Origin: Candidatus Latescibacterota bacterium
GTDB lineage: Bacteria; Latescibacterota; MVCY01
Assembly: GCA_030629295.1 (NCBI GenBank)
Contig: DAOVPH010000113.1
Coordinates: forward strand, 1 to 5,506
Length of the DNA stretch: 5,506 bases
Direction: 5' to 3'
The translations under genes were made by a program, and so were the position numbers. Shown one piece after another: positions 1-4,332 of the stretch. How positions within the stretch are numbered: position 1 is the stretch's first letter; the number at the start of each line of letters is the position of its first letter. The notes under the pieces are model-generated. The model saw only the letters and a list, made by a program, of their open reading frames with translations. It did no database searches and was not told the DNA's origin.

Positions 1-288
1 GGCCGTAGCTTCCATATTCTGAGCGTCTTGGAGGGTGAGGGGAAACTCTTTTCCCCAGAAGAGGAAGAAAATATAGGCAGGGGAGAATCTATACTACTGC
101 CGGCAGCCACAGGGACCTACGGAATTAGGGCATCGGCACCCCTACGAGTGCTAAAATCCTATGTCCCGGACCTGAGACAGGACATTATCTTGCCCCTGAG
201 AAATCTTGGCAAATCTGACCAGCAGATCTCGGCCTTGGGCGGTCAGGGCAGGAGTAACGATATCGTTCCTCTGCTTGGGCGAAAATAG
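1..288 (+). CDS. manA: Mannose-6-phosphate isomerase, class I, C-terminal fragment (5' end outside window)
   Basis: The reading frame is open from base 1 and stops with TAG at 286-288, leaving 95 residues; the start and the metal-binding catalytic cupin lie upstream of the window. The visible part matches the C-terminal cupin-like domain of type I phosphomannose isomerases: FHILSVLEGEG, then a GESILLPAATGTYGI strand-turn-strand, then LRVLKSYVPDL. The family interconverts mannose 6-phosphate and fructose 6-phosphate in the cytoplasm. After KSYVPDL about 36 further residues follow (PLRNLGKSDQQI... ending PLLGRK), a tail longer than that of the short Bacillus-type enzymes. A TTG at 28 is inside the domain and is not a credible start. 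The next gene begins 93 bases downstream on the same strand, with no convincing terminator between. Family assignment is fairly sure; function rests on the missing N-terminal part. Confidence 0.8.
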   Translation, partial: GRSFHILSVLEGEGKLFSPEEEENIGRGESILLPAATGTYGIRASAPLRVLKSYVPDLRQDIILPLRNLGKSDQQISALGGQGRSNDIVPLLGRK

Positions 289-381
289 TCATTGGTGACT
301 GGTGAACTTCATCCGGCACTCACAAGAACCAGTTAACTAATTCCCTATTTTGCTCCGGTGTGCCCCAGCGGGAATTTACTG

Positions 382-750
382 ATGCGTAAGCTGTTGACAA
401 ATTCGGATAAGATCCTAATAGTAGCGCTTCTATTTCTTGCTCTTGCCAGCTTCTGGGTTATACCCGGCGTTGGGAAACAGGGCAGGATTGTCTTGATTGA
501 GCAGAACAGTGAGTTAGTAAAAAAGTTGCCCTTGGACAAAGAGACAACAGTGGAAGTTGAGGGTCACCTGGGCACAACTGTGGTGAAAATCGAGGGGGGC
601 AAGGCCAGGATCGTCAGCTCCCCCTGTCCCAAAAAGCTCTGTGTCCGTATGGGATTTATCAGTAAGGCCGGGGAGATAGTAGTGTGTGTGCCAAACAAAG
701 TGGTGGTGCGAATAAAAGGGGGAAAAGAGATAGACGCCGTGACCCGATAG
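382..750 (+). CDS. NusG domain II-containing membrane-anchored protein
   Basis: This is a 122-residue protein. A short basic N-terminus (MRKLLTNSDK) is followed by one hydrophobic segment at about residues 11-28 (ILIVALLFLALASFWVIP), so it is probably anchored with its C-terminal beta domain outside the cytoplasm. The C-terminal part carries the family's cysteine pattern: SPCPKKLC (Cys82, Cys87), then G-F-I-S-K-A-G-E, then VVCVPNKVVVRI (Cys102). The fold is called NusG domain II, but these small proteins are not transcription factors; they recur beside Gx transporter genes and flavinylation (ApbE-type) genes, and their biochemical role is unsettled. I chose the ATG at 382. A GTG at 358 would add eight residues (VCPSGNLL) but has no ribosome-binding site, and the ATG start puts the charged residues directly before the membrane helix. 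The end overlaps the next gene by 67 bases. Confidence 0.85.
   Translation: MRKLLTNSDKILIVALLFLALASFWVIPGVGKQGRIVLIEQNSELVKKLPLDKETTVEVEGHLGTTVVKIEGGKARIVSSPCPKKLCVRMGFISKAGEIVVCVPNKVVVRIKGGKEIDAVTR
670..675 (+). promoter_or_regulatory. Ribosome-binding site for the overlapping Gx transporter gene
   Basis: GGGGAG lies inside the NusG-II coding region, 8 bases before the GTG at 684. An in-frame TAA at 663-665 closes the frame upstream, and no other ATG, GTG or TTG occurs before the first membrane helix. This site therefore supports GTG 684 as the start and suggests translational coupling of the two genes. Confidence 0.6.
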
Positions 751-1295
751 AGTCTCGCCAAGTAGTCTACCTGGCACTCCTGAGTGCAGGGGGACTGGTG
801 CTGTTTGTCTTTGAAAGCCTGGTCCCTTATCCTATGCCCTGGATGAGGCTGGGATTGGGCAACACGGCTACGCTGCTGGCCCTTTTTCTGTTCACCCCCC
901 GGGAGGCACTGCTGGTAACCCTGATCCGGGTAGTGGCCGGCTCTCTGGTTGTGGGCAGATTCTTTACCCCTTCGTTTCTCCTCAGCTTGTGCGGCGGGCT
1001 GGCCAGCTTGGGGGCGATGAGCTTAGTTCACAGGCTCTTCTATCCTCAGTTCAGCCCTGTCGGAATCAGCATCCTGGGAGCACTGGCGCATAACTTAGCG
1101 CAGTTGACAGTAGTGTATCTGCTTTGGGTGAAGGGAGCGCAGATACTGTTCTTCCTGCCGATGTTTCTCTTCTCCAGTGTGGCTACAGGTTTTGTCATCG
1201 GGGTCCTGACAATTCTTGCATTACAGAAACTCCGTGCCTTCGGGTTTTCTGTAGCTTTTGACCATAAGGATGCCGTCCACAGCGTGTGGCCTTAA
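684..1295 (+). CDS. Gx transporter family protein (heptaprenyl diphosphate synthase component I-like membrane protein)
   Basis: This 203-residue integral membrane protein has a strongly basic cytoplasmic N-terminus (KRGKRDRRR at 11-19) and about five hydrophobic segments, near residues 27-47, 61-70, 75-91, 98-115, 128-149 and 154-181 (some may be re-entrant or paired). Family signatures are visible: a Glu in FESLVP (Glu44), LGLGN at 56-60, TPREALLVTLIRVVAGSL with Arg82, and AHNLAQL at 135-141. The family was once labelled heptaprenyl diphosphate synthase component I, but it looks like a small transporter of the ECF-substrate-binding type; no substrate can be read from the sequence. Pairing with a NusG-II protein is a recurring arrangement. 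The GTG start is forced by the in-frame stop at 663 and the absence of other starts. At 203 residues it is somewhat longer than typical members (about 165-180), mainly because of the basic leader encoded in the overlap. Confidence 0.88.
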   Translation: MCAKQSGGANKRGKRDRRRDPIESRQVVYLALLSAGGLVLFVFESLVPYPMPWMRLGLGNTATLLALFLFTPREALLVTLIRVVAGSLVVGRFFTPSFLLSLCGGLASLGAMSLVHRLFYPQFSPVGISILGALAHNLAQLTVVYLLWVKGAQILFFLPMFLFSSVATGFVIGVLTILALQKLRAFGFSVAFDHKDAVHSVWP

Positions 1296-1342
1296 CAGAG
1301 TTCTCAGTGATGATCCGTTCGTAAAAAATCCCCGAGAGTGAT

Positions 1343-1373
1343 TGCTCCCTCTCCCTTGAAGGGAGAGGGAGCA
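1343..1373. repeat. Perfect 14-bp hairpin (CCCTCTCCC-type), possible terminator
   Basis: The arms 1343-1356 (TGCTCCCTCTCCCT) and 1360-1373 (AGGGAGAGGGAGCA) pair without mismatch around a 3-base loop (TGA). A G-U pair and an A-T pair extend the stem outward. It sits 48 bases after the Gx transporter stop and could stop transcription from either side. The plus side is followed only by GTTTGGACTTTT, and on the minus side a T6 run comes about 13 bases after the stem, so it is not a textbook terminator. The simple CT/GA composition looks like a dispersed intergenic repeat. Confidence 0.7.
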
Positions 1374-1402
1374 GTTTGGACTTTTCACAAGTCAATCAAA
1401 TA

Positions 1403-1495
1403 TCACCACAAAGACGCAAAGAACGCAGAGAAAAACATAATCATTTAATTATTTAAAACATAATTCCCTTTGCTTCCTTGGCGACTTTGCGGTGA
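1403..1495. repeat. Imperfect inverted repeat with 28-nt arms, MITE-like
   Basis: The left arm 1403-1430 (beginning TCACCACAAAGACGC) and the reverse complement of the right arm 1468-1495 (beginning TCACCGCAAAGTCGC) match at 22 of 28 positions. The 37-base centre is AT-rich. The A-C-C-A-C-A-A-A-G-A-C-G-C-A-A-A-G type of arm resembles a class of repeats seen between genes in many environmental bacterial genomes. No transposase is present. It could be a non-autonomous mobile remnant or a structural RNA-level repeat. Confidence 0.7.
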
Positions 1496-1607
1496 AAATC
1501 GATTGTAGGCACTTTTCACGAATGGATCAAGATTGGACTATTCTGTAATCATTAACAACATGTTGCCGCTTTGCGTGTTTGCTTTTAAAAAACAACCGTG
1601 GGGACTG

Positions 1608-3107
1608 TTACAGATGAATCAATCGCGAGATGGTTCGAGAATCGTCTTTCAATTTCGGATAAAGGCCTTTGAATACCTGGTAGTACTCCTGATATCTTCT
1701 GACATTCTCCTCTATAGGATAGGTTGGAGGGCTATAAGTTATTGTCTTCTGACAAGCAGCCTCAACACTTTCGTAGATTCCGGTCCCTACGCCGGCGATC
1801 AACGCTGCTCCGAAGGCAGCCTGTTCAGGAACCTCTGCCGTGGTCAGTTCCATGTTGTAAACATCTGCCTGTATCTGTCTCCATAAAGCGCTTCTCGCGC
1901 CTCCTCCTGAGGCGATGCCTCGGTGCGGCTCTGTCCCCCCCAGCTTCCTCATTATTTCCAGCGAATCCCTCATCGCCAACACCACGCCCTCCATAATTGC
2001 CCTTATCAAATGGGCGCGGCTGTGGCAAAGGCTAAGGCCGAAGAACATCCCTCTGGCGTTTGGGTCCATATGGGGTGTCCTCTCCCCAATCAGATAGGGA
2101 AGGAATAGCAGCCCGTCCGACCCAGCCGGTATCGCGGCTGCCTCCCTGTCCAGCTCTGCGTAACTGCCTCCGAAATTATCTCTAAACCAGCGAAGGCAAA
2201 GCCCAGCAGAGAGGATAGCACCCATTAAAAACCACTTACCAGGAAGGACATGACAGAAGGTATGGGTTCTCAGCTGCGGATCTACTATCACTTCGTCCAA
2301 AGGAGTAAACAATTGTCCTCCAGTGCCAATGGTGGAAAGCAGGTCCCCAGGGGCTATAACCCCGTTACCCACGGCTGCAATAGGCTGATCACCTCCGCCA
2401 GTCACCACCGGAGTGCCTTCTGCAAGTCCGGTCTCCAAGGCTGCCTGCCGAGTGACACGGCCCGCTACAGCCGTAGATTCGATAACAGGAGGGAAAACTC
2501 TGGAGGGCAATCCAAGCTCCTCCAATAGTTCAACCGACCAGTGCCTCTGCTGGGTATCAAATAGCAAAGAGCTGGAGGCATTCGTTGCATCGGTACAGAC
2601 CTCCCCACAAAGGCGAAACCGGACATAGTCGGCCGGCAGCAAAACCTTGTCTATCGCCTCAAACTTCCTGGGCTCATTTTCCCTTATCCACAGAAGAGTG
2701 GGGGCCATAAATCCCGGTGCCACCGGATTGGCAGTGATGCGGATCAATCTCTCCCTGCCAATACTGGCATAGATCTGATCGCATTGCCTCTTCGTCCTTT
2801 GATCGGCCCAGATTATGGCTGGTCGAATCACCCTCAGGTCTTTGCCCAGCAGGACTGTTCCGTGCATCTGTCCGGAAAGGCCTATTCCCGATATCCTTTG
2901 GGGATTGACAGAAGATCTTTTGAGCACTTTGCAGATGCTTAGCATGGCAGCATCCCACCAGCTGTCCGGATCCTGTTCAGCCCAGCCTGGCCGGGGGGTA
3001 TCAATCTGGTATTCCTCTCCAGCCAGGGCTGTAACCTCTCCTGACTCATTGATAAGCAGAGCCTTGGCCGCTGAGGTTCCAATATCTATTCCTAAGAGAT
3101 ATCTCAT
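1608..3107 (-). CDS. xylB: Xylulokinase (FGGY carbohydrate kinase)
   Basis: This 499-residue cytoplasmic kinase transfers phosphate from ATP to D-xylulose, giving xylulose 5-phosphate for the pentose phosphate pathway. The N-terminal ATPase fold opens with LLGIDIGTSAAK (Asp8, Gly10, Thr11). GLSGQMHG contains the Gln80-Met81-His82 triad expected at the xylulose site, and WADQRT follows at 100-105. LPADYVRFRLCGEVCTDATNAS is typical of XylB. GGGDQ at 237-241 carries the catalytic base Asp240. IGTGGQ at 260-265 is the phosphate loop (commonly GTSG), and ASGGGARSALWRQIQADV at about 399-416 is the C-terminal nucleotide-binding motif. Length is normal for the family. I chose the ATG at 3107, directly before the conserved IDIGT strand; a GTG at 3167 would add 20 residues translated from a hairpin region and is unlikely. 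The G-rich stretch at 3125-3135 lies 17 bases before the ATG, too far for a good ribosome-binding site. The gene follows GH130 after a 102-base gap on the same strand. A related ketose is a possible substrate. Confidence 0.92.
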   Translation of the reverse strand: MRYLLGIDIGTSAAKALLINESGEVTALAGEEYQIDTPRPGWAEQDPDSWWDAAMLSICKVLKRSSVNPQRISGIGLSGQMHGTVLLGKDLRVIRPAIIWADQRTKRQCDQIYASIGRERLIRITANPVAPGFMAPTLLWIRENEPRKFEAIDKVLLPADYVRFRLCGEVCTDATNASSSLLFDTQQRHWSVELLEELGLPSRVFPPVIESTAVAGRVTRQAALETGLAEGTPVVTGGGDQPIAAVGNGVIAPGDLLSTIGTGGQLFTPLDEVIVDPQLRTHTFCHVLPGKWFLMGAILSAGLCLRWFRDNFGGSYAELDREAAAIPAGSDGLLFLPYLIGERTPHMDPNARGMFFGLSLCHSRAHLIRAIMEGVVLAMRDSLEIMRKLGGTEPHRGIASGGGARSALWRQIQADVYNMELTTAEVPEQAAFGAALIAGVGTGIYESVEAACQKTITYSPPTYPIEENVRRYQEYYQVFKGLYPKLKDDSRTISRLIHL

Positions 3108-3137
3108 TATTCTGATCTGTGAGTCCCCCTCCCCCAG

Positions 3138-3154
3138 CCGGGGATAAATCCCGG
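3138..3154. repeat. Small hairpin in the leader of xylB
   Basis: CCGGG (3138-3142) and CCCGG (3150-3154) pair around a 7-base loop, with a possible extra G-U pair. It is followed on the minus strand by the G-rich run GGGGGAGGGGG (3135-3125) and then, 17 bases later, the xylB ATG. It could affect xylB translation or be a dispersed repeat fragment. No T run follows on either strand, so a terminator is unlikely. Confidence 0.4.
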
Positions 3155-3170
3155 TGCCACAAGCCACTGA

Positions 3171-3201
3171 TTTTGCATTGCTAATTGCTACTTTTGCATT
3201 G
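3171..3201. repeat. Paired short direct repeats between GH130 and xylB
   Basis: TTTTGCATTG occurs at 3171-3180 and again at 3192-3201, 21 bases apart start to start, which is two DNA helix turns. Between and overlapping them ATTGCTA is repeated in tandem at 3177-3183 and 3184-3190. The block lies in the 102-base gap upstream of xylB and downstream of the GH130 stop. It might be a regulator-binding site for xylB or simply a short repeat remnant. Confidence 0.5.
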
Positions 3202-3209
3202 TAAATCTT

Positions 3210-4145
3210 TCACCCTTCGTAGCAGGCCCAGATGAGTTCCTTCACGGTGGTTGTTGCCAGGCATACCACCTGATCTGCGGCCCCGTAGTAGATCTTCACC
3301 TCATCGTCGTCTTCGACAATAGCCCCGTTACAAAACACAGCATTGGGCACATCGCCGGTGCGCTCGTAAATCTCTTTTGGGCCCAGGATGGAATGGCGAG
3401 AGCGGGCAATCACCTTCGAGGGGTCCTTTAGGTCCAGCAGACAGACGCCGAGTTTATAGATCCGGGTGGAGGCATTGAGTCGCACGCCGTGGTAGATGCA
3501 AAGCCACCCCTGTTTGGTCTTGATGGGCACCGCTGCTGGTCCCAGTTTCTCCTCGTCCCAGCAGTGCCAGCGAGTACGCATAATCAGACTGGATTTACCC
3601 CAAAAGGTCAAGTCAGGTGAGTAAGAAATCCACATATCGCCGCCTCCGTATTGATTCAGCGGGCGATCAAGTCGGGCATAGAGTCCATCTATCTTCTCCG
3701 GAAACAGCACCCCGTTTCGCTGTTCGGTCTCTGATGCAAAGGGAAGCCGTTCGTAGTGCACGAAGTCTTTGGTGCGAATCAGACCCAGCCGGCAGCCGAA
3801 ATTGGCTTCAGAACAGAACATTATATAATACCAGCCGTCCAGCAGAGTGATGCGGCCATCATAGCGATTTGTCTCATAAAGATCGTATCCAGGCCCTCCG
3901 GGAATATTCGCCGAGTCTTTCCACACCTCAAAGTGTACTCCATCTTTGCTGGTAGCCACCCGGAAATGGGAAATCCGGTCATTGTCCTCTACTCGCAGAA
4001 ACAGCAGATAGCGGTCGCTGAATTTGATCGCTCCCGGATTAAAAACCGAATTGCAATACACTGGTATATCATCAATAGTCAAGAGTGGGTTACCTTCATA
4101 GCGTTTGACCACTTCTCTGTTTAGGAATTTTCTCTCATCTCCCAT
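3210..4145 (-). CDS. GH130 family glycoside phosphorylase (probable beta-mannoside phosphorylase)
   Basis: This is a 311-residue protein of the five-bladed beta-propeller family GH130, whose phosphorylases cleave beta-mannosides with inorganic phosphate to give mannose 1-phosphate. Matching blocks in order: NPLL (19-22), FNPGAIKF (35-42), FRVATSKDGVHF (61-72), YDGRITLLDGWYY (95-107), LGLIRTKDFVHYERL (120-134), RNGVLFPEKIDGLYARLDRP (143-162), MWISYSPDLTFWG (171-183), KLGPAAVPIKTKQGWLCIYHGVR (200-222), VPNAVFCNGAIV (266-277) and YYGAADQVVCLAT (286-298). Asp96 aligns with the catalytic acid of the usual E-D-P-R loop, here Y-D-G-R. Arg143, Asn144, Arg161, Lys209 and His219 fall where phosphorylases bind phosphate, so I infer phosphorolysis rather than hydrolysis. 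No signal peptide is visible, so it is cytoplasmic. The ATG at 4145 has a strong ribosome-binding site; a TTG at 4169 does not. Exact linkage and acceptor sugar cannot be read from the sequence. It may share a transcript with xylB. Confidence 0.9.
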   Translation of the reverse strand: MGDERKFLNREVVKRYEGNPLLTIDDIPVYCNSVFNPGAIKFSDRYLLFLRVEDNDRISHFRVATSKDGVHFEVWKDSANIPGGPGYDLYETNRYDGRITLLDGWYYIMFCSEANFGCRLGLIRTKDFVHYERLPFASETEQRNGVLFPEKIDGLYARLDRPLNQYGGGDMWISYSPDLTFWGKSSLIMRTRWHCWDEEKLGPAAVPIKTKQGWLCIYHGVRLNASTRIYKLGVCLLDLKDPSKVIARSRHSILGPKEIYERTGDVPNAVFCNGAIVEDDDEVKIYYGAADQVVCLATTTVKELIWACYEG

Positions 4146-4152
4146 CAAAGTA

Positions 4153-4161
4153 CCCTCCCTT
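4153..4161 (-). promoter_or_regulatory. Ribosome-binding site of the GH130 gene
   Basis: The minus strand reads AAGGGAGGG followed by 7 bases (TACTTTG) and then the ATG at 4145. This fixes that ATG over the in-frame TTG at 4169, which lies upstream of the site. I could not find a convincing -35/-10 promoter between this site and the terminator at 4237-4280. Confidence 0.75.
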
Positions 4162-4236
4162 CTATCCAAATACTCAGTTTAATTAGCCGTGGGTGGTATT
4201 TCACAGCAACCTTTGTGCAAGGCGAAAGGAAGACAA

Positions 4237-4280
4237 AAAAATCCAGAAGCGATTCGATTATGAACCACTTCTGGATTTTT
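4237..4280 (-). terminator. Rho-independent terminator downstream of the DUF4159 gene (bidirectional shape)
   Basis: The arms 4237-4249 and 4268-4280 (AAAAATCCAGAAG / CTTCTGGATTTTT) pair perfectly over 13 bp around an 18-base loop. Read on the minus strand, the stem runs into seven T (complement of 4241-4235), 52 bases after the DUF4159 stop, so it should end that transcript. It separates that gene from GH130, which would then need its own promoter in about 90 bases. On the plus strand five T are also present, but no gene points this way here. Confidence 0.85.
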
Positions 4281-4332
4281 GATCTAAGGATCAGTCTGTT
4301 GCCAGAACGCACGGCACCTGTGAGTCTGTTTA

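Larger units (their letters stand above)
1311..1530. repeat. Three-copy 20-nt dispersed motif framing two hairpins
   Basis: Copy A is at 1311-1330 on the minus strand (GATTTTTTACGAACGGATCA). Copy B is at 1380-1399 on the plus strand (ACTTTTCACAAGTCAATCAA). Copy C is at 1511-1530 on the plus strand (ACTTTTCACGAATGGATCAA). A against C matches at 16 of 20 positions and B against C at 16 of 20; A against B is weaker, about 12 of 19 after a one-base shift. A and B face each other around the hairpin at 1343-1373; B and C are direct copies around the inverted repeat at 1403-1495. The order is A(inverted)-hairpin-B-inverted repeat-C. Confidence 0.6.
1296..1607. other. Convergent intergenic region (312 bases), repeat-rich, no gene seen
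   Basis: This gap separates the 3' ends of the Gx transporter gene and xylB. I see no credible reading frame or RNA gene in it. Most of 1311-1530 is repeats (listed separately): a 20-nt motif in three copies, a perfect hairpin, and a longer inverted repeat. The remaining 1531-1607 has no clear structure; a run of six A at about 1587-1592 would read as T on the minus strand just after xylB, but it lacks a strong stem before it. Confidence 0.75.

Noticed and set aside
297..334. Inverted repeat ACTGGT/ACCAGT between manA and the NusG-II gene
   Set aside because: Only a 6-8 bp stem with a loop of about 24 bases and no T run; not convincing as a terminator.
394..421. Promoter-like TTGACA (394-399) and TAATAG (416-421) with a 16-base spacer
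   Set aside because: It lies inside the start of the NusG-II coding region and the -10 match is weak; more likely a chance match.
1403..1495. CRISPR-like or tandem repeat array
   Set aside because: The repeats are inverted and only two in number, with no regular spacers and no cas genes nearby.
1533..1886. Open frame of 117 codons on the plus strand entering the 3' end of xylB
   Set aside because: Most of it is antisense to the xylB C-terminus, the start is not supported by a ribosome-binding site, and the protein looks random.
2250..2528. Open frame of 92 codons on the plus strand inside xylB
   Set aside because: It runs antisense to strongly conserved kinase motifs and resembles no known protein; a shadow frame.
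3108..3167. 20-residue N-terminal extension of xylulokinase from the GTG at 3167
   Set aside because: The extension is translated from a hairpin and G-rich leader, has no ribosome-binding site, and lies before the conserved IDIGT strand that normally starts the protein.
3756..4124. Open frame of 122 codons on the plus strand inside the GH130 gene
   Set aside because: It is antisense to conserved GH130 motifs and has no supporting start site or family resemblance.
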